DNA from: Setophaga petechia
Lineage: Eukaryota > Chordata > Aves > Passeriformes > Parulidae
Reading direction: 5' to 3'
Assembly: GCA_024362935.1 (NCBI GenBank)
Contig: JANCRA010000012.1
Location: 5,518,001 to 5,582,000, forward strand
DNA: 64,000 bases
The notes below the pieces were generated by a model that was not told the origin of the DNA, made no database searches, and saw nothing but the letters and a program-made list of their open reading frames with translations. Shown one piece after another: positions 1 through 12,314 of the stretch (the stretch's first letter is position 1; every line of letters begins with the position of its first letter). The position numbers and the translations under genes are program-made.

Positions 1-3000
1 ATCTTTTTTCATGGTGCATTTACAATTAGAGAAAATTGTATGAACCATTATATGAAGAAATGTGGCAACACAGTAATGCATTTTTAAATTGAAGAACATC
101 TATGACATCCTAAAATAGCTAACTCTTTCTGGTATGATATATTCATGACTGTTTTTCTACACTTTTACACCCTTATTTTTGTGTTCCTCTTGGCTGAAAA
201 TTTCTTCTATAGTATCATGTGCTGAAAACAACACAAAAAAAAGATTGAGTCCTGATTATTTATCTGAATTTGATCAAGAGAGAGAGGAAGAAATTATAAC
301 CTACTTGTATGCGGAAAAATTTTAAAAAAACATCCATTTAAATAATTCTGTTGCTAAACAGTCAAAAAAAAGATTTGGCATATCACTAATTTATGGGTAT
401 TTTGGTTTATGCAGATATTTCTACATATTTTCATCTAGAAAATACACCATAAAATACACACACAGGGTATGGAAGTTGCTTGCATTTTTTACCCTATCAC
501 AGCTGACTCATTTGACTCTAAACAGTATATCTACAATATTTGAAGTCACCAAGTAATTAATAAGGGTGGCATCTCTGTTACCTTAAGAGAACAGACTGAG
601 AAGAAAGACTGAAGAAAAAAGATCATAATGTTCACTTGTATGATCAGTAGAGATGAAGGAAGTCACTGCTCTACCTTATGATAGATAAGTAAAATACCAA
701 CTTCTTCCCACTGAAAATTCAATTATTTATATTTCAGAGACTTTCATGATCTGGAAAATGCTTTTGTATTTTCTATGCAAATTAAAGTGTTTAAAGCTTG
801 TTGTAGATATGGGATTATAATTAATTCTTCTCAAGGCTGCAAATACAGTGATTCGCTGAGTTTATTACATGGGGTTCAACAAACCATGAGATTCAAATAT
901 ATATGCATCACACTCTACCTACATTAAAATAATCATTGCCATCATATGATAAACACAAAGTGAAGATTTTTTTTCTAAAATTCTCCTATAAGGAGAATTT
1001 AAAAAAAAAAACCAACATTCCTATAAGGAATGTTTTTTGTTCATTCTTGAACTTTCCTATGTAAGTTGTAAGTTTCCTATGCAACATCAGAATACACCCT
1101 AATTTATTTTACTGCCTATATGTTCCAGCAGTATATTTCAATGTGCATCCCTATGGTGTTCACTTTTACTTGTCCACCAACCCAGCTGAGGAATAATAAA
1201 GACACAAAAATCTTCAGATCTTTTATAACATACAGGTCCAGAAGCTCAACTATCCATGACTGTTTATTCTGAAGCAAATATAAAGCAGAAATTCCCAGTT
1301 AGCTTGACAAGCTCATCACATCTTTTTTTTTTTCTTGAATTGTAAAAAATAATTTCTCTGCAGAGTAGTACCATAGCACCTCTACACTACTCACGTTGCT
1401 CTAAATCCTTGAGCTTTGTACTGTTCCTTTTCAAAGTCATCAAATTTATCAAATTGCAGGATTGTTAAATAGTTAACAGTCCTGAGTGTGTCATTTTAAG
1501 AATGACATGCTAGGTCATGTTTATGTTCTCAGCTTGATTTGTCTATTTTGGTTCTTGTCCTACTCTGGCCTGCTGCTATATTTTGTTTACTGGTGCTTGT
1601 GCCAAGCCTATTTTTTTCCTGTTCATGTGGAGACCATCACCTTTACAGTGACTGTGATGATTTCAGTAAAATCTAACATCTCAAGGAATCAGAACACTTG
1701 GTCTTCCTTAGAGTTGCAGTAAACATTCAAGTTTAAGGATGTAATTAATAATTTTTAATTAATTTATTTAAAGAACGATGACCAGATTCACTCAAGGGGA
1801 TGCAAGGAGCCTCAGTAACTTTGAACATCAAAGCTAATCTAGTTCTAAGACTGCAGAGTGATACAGTGCCCTAAGGAAGGTCAAAGTACCTGGAAAACCA
1901 GGCTCCCTTTAGTAGAGCCAAGTTGTATATGTTTTTTTTTTTTTTTTATGTTCAGCACTCTAAGGCTTCCTTTAAAATAATAAAATATTATTTCCTAATA
2001 AAAATATCCCCTATATTTATGTCCATTAAAATGTTTACTTCAGTAGATATTTTTTTGAAAATCAGTGCTTCAAAAAGTGCTTTAATATAATTTGACCTTG
2101 GGTTTGGTTTTTATCTTTGTAGCTAGCTACAATTTTAGTACCAGCCTTTTGATCCTCATCTTGATTTTTTTCATCCCTTACTAGAGTTTCACATCCTCAT
2201 CTGAGCTGTGTCAGACAGAAAACAGAAATGTAGGTACCACACAATGAGCACAGTCTCAGCTGCTGCTCTAACACCCTTCAGATTGCTAAATGTACACAGT
2301 AATGTTCACTAACAATGACAGTGCACAACTTTATGTAGATCACATTGTATGCTGTAGAGCTGATGAAAATAGTGATGTTTCACTTACTTTTTGGATTTTG
2401 CCCTTTTTAGTTGCAACCAAGATTAAAGATGAGGAGAGGAAAATAAAGTAGCAAAATTTCTCCATAAGGAAGTGTAAAAGTTATTGATGATTCTAATGAA
2501 AACAAATTTACTATAATACCTAGAAGCTAGTAAAACAAGGAGCAATATTTATTTCTTTTGAGCAAAGTAATTATTAACAGTTCATTCATAGATTATATTG
2601 TCAGAGGTGTTATGTTTTTAATAAAAAGAGTTGAGCATTTTTGCCCAGATGCAGAATACAAGTGCTTTAAAGCAATATGAGTGCTTTCAATTTTATTATT
2701 TTTTACTCACTGAATTTGTTGGGGGCTTTTTTCCTAGTATTCAAACACTCTGATATTATTTGCCCTCCTTCAAGGAAAATGTTTTAAAGTACTACAGACC
2801 CAGCAGAGTTCTTTGTGCATCCGTCTTGGCATACTTCCCTGTGCTCTTCTAGCCTCAACCCTAAGGGCAGCCAAAGGCAAAAGTATTTTCAGCAAACTAA
2901 GAAACACTGTAAGCTTCAGGGATTTCTGGATGACAGATTTTAAACTGTAACCAAAGTAGTGGTGTGATTAAAAATAATGAGCTAAAGCCTCTCTCTAAAT

Positions 3001-3287
3001 TGTAAAGGGAAGTGTACAAATTTATCATCCCTCAACAATATAACTGATGGCTGAACAGTTTCTAAGTTATTCACAAAAGTTAAAATCAGAATCCATCTAT
3101 AGGCCATTTGAGCCATGTTCTTTACAAGCAGTAAAGCTTTACATTAAATTTTGTCATCTTTTTTTTTGCTGTCAGAATTCAGGTGTTTTGAAATTGCCCT
3201 TGCTCTATATAAGGTGCTGATGTCAAATGTCTGTGCTCCTCTGGGCTCTTAAAGATTTTCATTCCTTAAAGTCTGCAGAAAGATCAT
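1..3287. other. AT-rich non-coding sequence, no gene seen
   Basis: No credible exon or conserved protein is visible. The longest open frame here (78 codons from 1,486) is a hydrophobic chance frame with no recognisable motif and no splice context. The stretch carries homopolymer runs, including 16 T at 1,932-1,947, and two adjacent perfect hairpins at 978-1,034, annotated separately. It is probably intronic or intergenic. Confidence 0.7.
978..1034. repeat. Two adjacent perfect inverted repeats with the same core
   Basis: The first inverted repeat has arms AAATTCTCCT (978-987) and AGGAGAATTT (991-1000) around the loop ATA. The second has arms AACATTCCT (1,014-1,022) and AGGAATGTT (1,026-1,034), also around ATA. 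Both share the core TCCTATAAGGA and are separated by an A-rich spacer. Both are perfect matches read directly from the sequence. They may be a duplicated palindrome or a remnant of a short foldback element. No function is assigned. Confidence 0.85.
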
Positions 3288-3636
3288 TGTTTAGTCTGGA
3301 GAAAAAGAGGCTCATCCCGGGGTACCTCATTGATCTTTCTCAACTATCTGAAAAACTTCTGCCTAGTCTCAAGTTAAAACACAAAAGGAAATGGCCTTAA
3401 CTTGTGCCAGGAGAGGTTCAGATTAGATACTAGATTTATTTTTCTTGTCCACTAAAATGTGGTTAGATATTAGAATAATTTGCCCAGGGAGTTGGTAGAG
3501 TGCCCAAGAGAGGTCTGGGCGTGGCCCTTGGGTACATGGTTTGGTGGTGATTGTGGTGGTGCTGGTGCTAGCCAATCATCATTGGCTAGATGATCTTGAA
3601 GGTCTCTTCTAACTTCAGTGATTCAATGATTTTGTC
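3288..3636 (+). mobile_element. CR1 LINE, 3' fragment, degraded
   Basis: This is a 5'-truncated copy of the chicken-repeat-1 retrotransposon, sense on the plus strand. From memory, it follows the CR1 3' region in order: a TAGTCTGGAGAAAAAGAGG block, GGAAATGGCCTTAACTTGTG near 3,390, GCCCAGGGAGTTGGTAGAG near 3,482, then GATGATCTTGAAGGTCTCTT and a GATTCAATGATTTT tail near 3,620-3,634. Many substitutions and indels suggest an old insertion. It holds only the end of the element, so no reverse transcriptase is encoded. CR1 normally makes no target-site duplication, and none is seen. Confidence 0.88.
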
Positions 3637-6600
3637 ATTCCTAAAGAGTGTATAATCACAAAAATAAAAAGTTTCTTCTTCTATAGCTACCTCAGTCTAA
3701 CTAGCAAAGCTGCTTTTAGACAAGTTATGGAATTAAAATAATGTAAAGTAGGGAAATTTATGGAAGCATTTCTGGAATTAGGAATTAATTCAGTGTAAAA
3801 AAATCTTTATAGTTACAAATTTGAAATATACTGTGCACAAAAACCCAAATCCATCTGAGCAATGGTATATATGCTGAAAATTCTGCCACATATCTTTAGA
3901 GTAAGTTTGGTAGAAGAACATGGTACATTCAAATTTATAATAAAGTTTCCTATTCCAGACAAGATAACTGTCAGGTGTTAAAAAATCAGGAATCTTACAG
4001 TGAATATAAAAAAAAAAATTGGTTGTATTTTAATCCAAGTTCTCTGTTTCCTGTCTTTGCACATAAAAAATTTAAACCTCTTCAGCAGTTCTTACACCCA
4101 GTATTAGACATGAAGCATTCTTGCTTTTCTTGGGTCAAAAGGTTCTGACTCACCAACTCATAAAATATTGTTCTATCCCAACACTACAGCCAAAATAATT
4201 TGATTAGTTAAGATTAAGATGCCTTTCCAAACATTCCTCATTCAAGCAAAATGGGTCTTTCTTTTCCTCTTTTTTCTTTGTCACTTGTAGAGTGTAATAG
4301 CTTTCCTTTATCCCATCCCTACCAGCCTTTCCCATTCAAAAGTATGTTAGGAATAAATTGAACTCACTTTAAACTCAAAATCAACAACATATCTGTAGTG
4401 TTAGATCTAACAAACTAACCAAATAATTTCTACTCCAGGTACAATAATACTAAGAATTATATAACAATTATAATTCAAAATATGTGACTTTAAAAGGATA
4501 AATATTAATTGTAGTTGGTGCATTGCTCATCTATTCTATACCCCTCTTTATCTTTCAATTTCAGTGCACAAGCCAGAAAAAGAATAAAAATATTCTAATA
4601 TTATATTATATTATATTAATTATGAATCCTCAGGTTTTCTAAGACTATGATTGTAGTCTTGGTGATTTCCTTCTTACCTCTAGGAGTTCCTTAAGGACAT
4701 TTTAATATTCTATGTTTTTACACCTTACTCATACTTCAGTGGTCTGGAATTCTACATAGATGTGAATTTGTTGTCCATGGTGTGTTTCTCTTATGTTGGA
4801 TACATGTTCTTTGTTGTGTTGCCACACTATTCCAATGATAAGAGGTGGTTGATTGATGGTAGGTGGTTTACAGTTCTGGGGCCTCCATATTGTCCTGTGC
4901 CTGTATTTTCAAGATCCTTAAATACAAGTATCACATCACCAAGTCTCCAGCCTCTGCAGAAGGATGCAGACTGATTTACTACTTCTGTCATATATGCCAG
5001 ACAGAGTGTCCAAAATGGAGCAATAGGTTTAAGTTGAGGCAACTGAATCTCTTCTAAAGTTCCTAAAACTTTTGTGAAAATCTGTAGTCTAATGAAACAG
5101 GTAATAAAAATACAGTAATTCCCCAACTGGCAAGAAGCTGTAGAACTCAATGCTCATTTGTCCAGAGTGCGTTTGTCAGAGGCTGGTCAATCCCACACCA
5201 AGGTCAGAATCAGCTCTAAGAGATGTTGCCATTTACTCTGTTTTTAATATTAGGTTGCCAAAAGGAGATGAGGAGATGAACATATAGCTGAGGAGTTTTG
5301 TGGGGATTTCTCTTTTTTTGTCTTCTTCTTCTGGAATTCCTGGGTATTCCTGAAGTGATTTATGTAACGATAAAATTTGCCTTGCATGTGTCAGAAAGAT
5401 GACTTTGGTCCTGGCTTAGCACCCTGACAGCCTTGAAGGATTTGTTCATCCTCTGGAATTAGACCTGTTTCTCAAGATTATTCTGCCCCTTCAGACCATA
5501 ATTCCTTTTCATTTCATCAATTAAGCTGTCCAGTTCTCCCAGTTTCTCAGCTATTCTACCTACTTCACAGATTCCATTTTTATATGTAAGTCCTGCATAT
5601 TTTTCATCAGCTGGTTAGTGGTAGATTCACTTCTCTTCCCCACCAAATTTTCCATCCTGTCTTCTAGAGTCAGGGGCAGAAGGAATTGTTTACAGCAGGA
5701 CTTTCTTGGACTCTGATCCAAGACTGAAGGAAAAGTAAGAAGTTTCAAAGCCTTTTGATCACCTTTTCCTCTTCCTAGGGAAAAGCTGCAAGGATTCGGA
5801 AAGCACAAAGAGAAGGAGGAAATATCTTTGTACTAAAAGGACAAAGAATCTGTCCTAAATTCTTGTTATTTCTCTATCTTCTTTCCCATTTACTTTAGGC
5901 AACAAAAAACTTCATTGTTTATACTCCAAGAAGATAGGTCTGTTAAAAAGTCTTTTTCTTCAGAAAACTTACTGATTAGACAAATTTCCTAGGTCACTGA
6001 AAAATTCCTAAGAGGTCCCTGAAAAAATGTTATTATTAAAATTTTTATACTGTTGATTGGAAACATTGTCATGGTTAGGAATATATTGTATAAGTAGATT
6101 TCTTGTACATTTACATTTATGCAGTAGGCAACAACAATCTGTCATTTAATTATAATTATTGTTATAATTATTTTAAGCCTCCAATTTAACCAGATAATTT
6201 TAAAATATGCCATGTTTCCTTTCAAGATATTAAGAAATTTCTGAGATGCAGAAAACTGCAGCAGTAGTAATTCACATATACTAGATATAGGTTTTGTTTT
6301 TTTTTATTTTGAATGAGTCTCTGGACATATCTATTTCAAAGTAAATTTGTAAATATTGCAGCTGAATACATTTGTCTATAAGTTAAGATTTGTATCATTT
6401 CAGGAATTAGAAATTGTGTTGGGAGTGATGCTAAGACCAAAAAAACCAGGTATGTGGAGTTTTTTTCTGCATTGTTAGCAACAATAGCTATGGCCCTTGG
6501 TGGTGCTAAGTTCCTGTAACCAAGGTGAGAAGGCTTAACAGGTCTTTGACATAAGAAGTCAGACAATTAAGTGGAATTGTGATATTTCTCCATCTTCCTC

Positions 6601-9600
6601 ACTTATTCCAGATGCACTTATACTACTGAATCCTCCACTCCAAAAGGAGCTTTTATTTGCTCCTGATGCTGCTGTTTGTTTGGTTTTCTTTTCCCAGTCA
6701 TCCTCATGGACTTATTACTAAGTGCTGCTTATTCACAGTCCTTTGTGCTTACCTTCTTCATTGTTCTTTATCTTGAAAGAACCCTGATTAGTACTACAAA
6801 GTACCTATATACCCTTGTTGGTCATATAATTACTATGTAAATTTTGAATAATCTCATTCTTGGAAGTCTGGGCTGTTCTCACTTATGATCAACAGATGAT
6901 TTTGAAAACCATTGCTTTTGTTTATTTATTTATTTAATTTTGGTATTTAGCCATTTTTAATTTAATACAGATTAGGATTTATCTGGATCTTTTTGTGTAT
7001 GATGTTGATCATTCTCACATGTTAATGGATCAAATAAATGTCACTCAATATTTGTGATCACACAAGCCATCAGTCACATTGCCCTGTCATTCTACACCAG
7101 ACCACAATGGAAAAACTCATCCTGTGGGAGGAACTGTTTGCAGCATGTTCTATGCACAGTGGCTGGGTTGCATCTTGCTTTCCTGAAGATGGCTATAACG
7201 CAGAATTCTATGTCTCAGCTAATTGCCTTAGGATTTGGTTAGCCATTCCCTTTTGTTCACAAAGAATAGATATTTTTAGGGTGTCATTCAGCTGATGAGA
7301 TGAGGCATAACATGCCACGCCATTTTCTTTCCATTTCCTCTGAAGGTAACTAGCTGAGGTACCAGCATTTAGCAAGAAACCCAACTTGATGCCTAATACA
7401 GCATAATTGCAGAAAGTCCCCCAAACCGAAACAGCGTTTCCTGCGCGTCAATCTACTTCTCTGTGTAGCTGAGTAATAAGATTCTAACGTCTCCATGTTT
7501 AACTTGAAAAATGCAACTATACAGCAGGTATTAAGTACATGGCTGAAAATCCAGACCAATTAAGATTGGTAGAATATTGACCCTATATTCATTGTCTTTA
7601 GGGTCAGAAAAAAAGGCAGATATATTTCTTTTCTGCAGAAGTAGCTGTAGTCGAGTTATTTAACTCTTTTCTGTCTTTCTGATTAAGTCAAAGTCAAAAG
7701 TGGTCTTGTCTTCCTTCTTTTGGATCGGCTTTGTAAGCTATTTTTGCTTACATTACTTATCTTGTCATTTAGAAAAAGGTGTTACTAAAATAGCATCAGT
7801 TTATAATTTCTGTCTATTCCAAAATTTATCATCTATCCTAAATTTATCTCATACTTGATCTTTCCTGTGAAAATGGATCTGAGTTTAATAATGTGGTAGT
7901 ATATTTCTTTTAAAATGCTATCTTTGCATTTTTCCTAAATGCTACTTGAAAAGACTCCCATTAATTTCAGATTTGTTTTATGTCTTTGTTAAGAAAAAAC
8001 ATTCTATTTTAAGAATTCTATGTTATCAGTTACAATATTTTCATATGGAAAATAATTTTCAATTTAATTTTTAAGTCAGCATGACACAAAGTTACTACAA
8101 ACATAACAAACATACAGAGATCTATACAAATTGGAAATCCTTTATAGGCAAATATGCCAAGAGCAAGTATTAGAGTATATAATTTACATCAGTATGAAAG
8201 TTGATGTGATTTAAAGCAAATGAAAATAGCTGTCTAAGAGTGATTGAAAATTTTCATAAAAAACTGATATGATTTAAGTCCAGAAATTGAAGCAGATGGC
8301 AAAAATTAAGAAATTCAAAAAACTGATGCAGCTCTAAGTAAACAATGGAAATAGCAAGTTAATTAAACTTGAAGAGACTTAAAACTTGAAGAGATTTAAA
8401 ATGTGAAGCAGCTAGATGCATCTGAAAAATCTATATGACTTAAAGAGAAGACTGAAATAGAGAACCTGATGTAGAATTAACCAAAAAACTTACTTATGTG
8501 GAAGTGAGAAATAGAAATAGCCAACTGAATTATGACTGGTAAATTTCAAGGAAGACGCAGATGATCACATGTTATGTCCTTGTTAGCATGTGCTAAGTCC
8601 AGGATAAATTTTACTTTGAACCCATGCCAGCTTCCAAATATAAATGCCAAATATTTTTATGAGAATCTTCCTTTATTTCTTTATCCTTTGCATTATTTTT
8701 TTTTAACTTGCAGTTTCCTGTGGAGCCTCATATGCTTCTGCCTTATGCTCATTCATTTTCAAATGCAAGATTTTGACCCAAGCAGCTGTGTCTGTTTATG
8801 ACTTAACCATGGTTTTCATACCTACATTAGGTCCATGCTCACCTGTGTTTCTCTGCACCCCAAAGTTTTAGAATATTATGTCACTTTGCAGAAACATGGT
8901 GGTTTCCTTTTTTTTTTGCAGTTAGGAGCTTTCATGGACCTTAAGTGATATCTTGTTGTGTTTTGAGGACAGGGATATGAAGTATGAGTGAATCCAACCT
9001 TGGCACTAATTACTCCATGGTACTGGAGAAGACTCTTCATGTTTCTACATCAATTTCTCAATTTCTCTTTTTGCAAAACTGTGATATAAACACTTCTCTG
9101 TAGGCTGTTTCAGTGAATAATTGAATTTTTAGGTGTTCAGACCTTTATTTCTGCCAGTTTTTTGACACAAAAACTTAATGATGCTGGTGCTATGGGGAGT
9201 GTCAGGGAAACAAGAGGGATATGGGAATGGTGTTGGGGCAATAAGTAAATTTAAGTATAAAGTGTGACTCTCATTATTGGATAAAACTCTAAAATGCCCT
9301 AGGGAGGACAATATCAATGGTGTGATTGAAACATGAAGTAAATCTATTCTTGAAAGAAGTGCATATATTGACATTCTATGGAGTAACATCAGATTTTCTA
9401 GACCTTGGTCTCTAGTTATTTCCCTTAAAATCCTGCTCATTACATGTATCAACTGATGAAGTTAATCTTTACAATTCAGTGTCCCATCTGAGTTTTAGCT
9501 TCTTATGTATCAGCAAATATAAGTCTGACTTAGAAGAAAATTGAAATTTGTATCTACTGGACATAGATATGACTGTTCTGGATATGATTTTAACTCATAA

Positions 9601-9633
9601 ATAAGCTTTATCAGCATTAAAAGCATGCAAGGT
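3637..9633. other. AT-rich non-coding sequence
   Basis: No supported gene. Simple-sequence content includes an imperfect TTATA run at 4,597-4,619 and many short A or T runs. A decayed-looking coiled-coil stretch on the minus strand near 5.5-5.8 kb is listed separately. A slightly CpG-richer patch lies at 7,420-7,450. Otherwise it resembles intronic or intergenic DNA. Confidence 0.65.
5460..5808 (-). pseudogene. Possible decayed coiled-coil protein fragment
   Basis: Reading the minus strand down from 5,808, an 82-codon frame gives a charged, helix-prone segment that ends at a stop at 5,560. A +1 shift then continues through GRIAEKLGELDSLIDEMKRN before a further stop near 5,464. Two amphipathic heptad-like stretches separated by a frameshift could be the remains of a processed copy or a lost exon of a coiled-coil protein. 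I do not recognise the parent. No poly(A) tail or splice sites clearly bound it, and chance similarity to a coiled coil in A-rich minus-strand sequence is a real alternative. Confidence 0.2.
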
Positions 9634-9639
9634 AAAGGG
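9634..9639. repeat. Target-site duplication, left copy (AAAGGG)
   Basis: The 6 bp AAAGGG immediately precede the TGTT end of the LTR and recur directly after its other end at 10,026-10,031. A 6-bp duplication is typical of beta-retrovirus-like (ERVK/ERV2) integration. It is direct sequence evidence that the element inserted as an LTR unit. Confidence 0.85.
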
Positions 9640-10025
9640 TGTTGACGGTGGTCACAGGGGTTTTTAGAGGATGGAAGAGACAGGATCTTGATTCCTATCA
9701 GAAGGCTTGATTTATTATATTATGATACATATATAGCATTATAACTATACTACATAGAAAAGAAAGAGGCTTCTTCTGAAGCTGGCTATGCTAAGAAAGA
9801 GAGACAGAAAGAAATGAATAACAAAGGTCTGTGTCTCGGCAGAGAGCCATAGCAGCTCCACCGTGTGTGGTCAGTAGATCCAAACATCTACAGGGGACCA
9901 ACCACGGGTGGACCTGTTGCATTCCACAGCAGCAGATAATAATTGTTTACATTTGTTACTGAGCTTCTCAGCTCTAGCAGGAAAAATCCTACAGAAAGGA
10001 TTTTTCACAAAGAATGTCTGCGACA
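9640..10025 (-). mobile_element. Solo LTR of an avian endogenous retrovirus
   Basis: This is a 386-bp element with TG...CA ends on the plus strand (TGTTGACGG at the left, GTCTGCGACA at the right) and a perfect 6-bp target duplication on both sides. On the minus strand it begins TGTCGCAGACA and contains an AATAAA polyadenylation signal (complement of 9,711-9,716) before AATCAAGCCTTCTG. I remember this arrangement from passerine endogenous-retrovirus LTRs. Minus is therefore the likely transcriptional orientation. No second LTR, primer-binding site or gag/pol remnant follows, so it is a solo LTR, normally left by recombination between the two LTRs of a provirus. The intact duplication argues for a fairly young insertion. 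The exact family name would need a repeat-library match. Confidence 0.9.
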
Positions 10026-10031
10026 AAAGGG
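10026..10031. repeat. Target-site duplication, right copy (AAAGGG)
   Basis: This is an exact match to 9,634-9,639 and directly abuts the CA end of the solo LTR. Confidence 0.85.
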
Positions 10032-12182
10032 TACCACAGCAGTAAGGGTGGAACAAGTACTCACACAAGGCACATTATTAACTGCAATTCACTTTCCTTT
10101 CCTGCTGTATTGTCAGGAGGAAAATAAAGTGACCATCTTACTTAGGCTGCCCTGTTTTCAGCTGCACTTCACAGCACAAGTTTCTCTAGTTTTCTGTGGA
10201 GAGTTAAGCTGTGAAGGAAATCAGGAGAAAGGTAACAGTAAAAAAGATTATTCACTCATTTCAGATATTTGACTGAAAACCCGGGGATAAAATTTCATAA
10301 TTCAGGAGGTTGACTTGAGTTTGGGGGGAAAAAAATAAAAATATTTTCTATTCAGGAATTTATTTCTTTTGTCCTATGAAACAAATTATGAAAACAAAGC
10401 TCAAAGGAACTTAGATAAATTCAGTAAATCACTACTGTCAAATGAGTAATCTATTCATATTGCTGACAGTCCAAGTGACAACTTCATACAAATTCAGACT
10501 TCTAGCCCTTATACAAACACTATCTTTAACCAAAAGTATATGGATTAGTAGGATGGCAGACATGTTTTACATTCAGAAATATGTAGAAGCATTTTCGGCA
10601 ATAGGGTCAAACTAGTAAAGAATACACTAAATCTGAGATAAAATAGGAATTTATCATATTTTTTATGCCAGGAGAAAGGTCTCAGTGAATTTAGATACCA
10701 TATTACTAAATCAAAATGTAAATTCTATTCCTCCTTGGTCTACTTTTAGTACTGCTTTGAAGATAATGTTGAAGTAGTAAAATGATGATTAGCTTTGATA
10801 TTCATCCAAGAATAAGTTGAGATCCATGACTAGGGTAGGGGAGAAAAGATTTAATTAGCATCCAGTCTGTTTACTGGTGGATATATTTTTCTTGTTAGTA
10901 CTTTTTGATGGCGCTCTGCCTCGTACTTAGTTCCACTAAAAATCCAGATATTGAAGACAAAGCAGTTACAATGTTAGGAGCTCCTTGTGAGCCGTACAGT
11001 TTGAGATCAGTCAAACCATTCAATATCTAGGCATGTATTTGTGTGTGTGCATATGTGTAGTCATCATTTATTGCTTTGACAGGAAATTACCCAGCCAGTG
11101 TCTTAGGCTGTTCTTTTCAGATAGATCAAACAAAGAAATTGCAATTTAGTGTACTTGAGACTTAATTTCTCTATTTTCTTCAAGATACATAGCAATAGGA
11201 ATGAAACTCCAAAGACCTGGATTCTAATTCCAGTTTTGCTATTATTAGGTTGATCTGCTGCTTCCTCTAAGTCACCAAAATGTGCTAAAACTTTAAAGGG
11301 AATCTGGACAAGTATGAAAGATCACTGTCTGGGACTCTGGTCTTCAAGGACCTATTCAGTATCAGGTCCAGTATCATTAAGGACCTTAATGATAGCTAAA
11401 GATCCTTCCAAAGCTCACTGAATTCAAGGCAATAGCTTCCTTCACCTGTGCTGGAAAGAAGTAAGATTTAAACAGAAGGGAACTGACATGGCAAAAGACT
11501 ATAAAGAAAAGTGAAGATAAATCTGAATGAAAGGAAAGCAAAAGCAGATAATTAAATTAATAAGAAGAATAGCTCAATGAACAAGAAGATAATTAAAGAA
11601 ATGAGAACTGAAGTATGTGAGACACATAACCAATAGAAGGTACAACACAAAAATTAGCTTGAAGCAGTTAAGGGAAAATTGTCTTTTAAAGAGAAATCTG
11701 AAAAGTGCAACAAAATTAGAAGGATGAAGTACACAATTGACTAAATCTTGCTTAAAAATCTTCCAGGTGTTCATTACTGTTCCTCTTTCCCATCTCCTCA
11801 TTTTTCTGATTCTTTCAAAAATCTGGTGCTTAATTTTCTTTTGCAGTGGTCAGCAGTCCATGATTAAGATTGTTTTAAAAGGACCACTCATGGTTCATTT
11901 CAAAAGCTAGTTGAGCTTTGAATTTCTATTTGTTACTGCTTCCAGCTAGTAAAATTTATAGATACTGCATTTGCTACTATACTGGCACTCAGTTCCCTAT
12001 GGATTTTGCCATCAGAAACAAGAACAAGGCGATTATGCACATTTACTTTAAAAATAAAACAATCCATCACTCACCACCTGCTAATCAGGAACTGCAGTCA
12101 CAAGGCATTAGAGAAGAAAACACACTGTTGGAGAGGTTTCTATCAATCAGAGAAATTCTTCTGAATAAATGAGTTAAAGATC
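10032..12182. other. Non-coding unique sequence
   Basis: No supported gene or repeat was recognised. A 109-codon frame spanning the LTR boundary at 9,943-10,272 starts inside the LTR and shows no motif, so it is treated as chance. A short GTGTGTGTGC tract lies near 11,041-11,050. Confidence 0.6.
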
Positions 12183-12314
12183 CTATAACAGTTTGGATTG
12201 GAAGGGGAGATCATCAGGTTCCAATCCCCCATCCATGGGCAGGGACAGCTTCCACTACACCAAGCTGCTCAAAGCCCCAGGTCTTGAACAATGCCAGGGA
12301 TGGGGCATCCATGA
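12183..12314 (-). mobile_element. CR1 LINE, short 3' fragment
   Basis: On the minus strand the segment reads through the characteristic avian CR1 3' block: GCCCCATCCCTGGCATTGTT, a GGGGCTTTGAGCAGCTTGGT stretch, GCTGTCCCTGCCCATGG, then GATGATCTCC and CCTTCCAATCC. Only about 130 bp of the element survive and the octamer tail is lost. CR1 copies are typically 5'-truncated, and this one is too short to encode anything. Confidence 0.9.
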
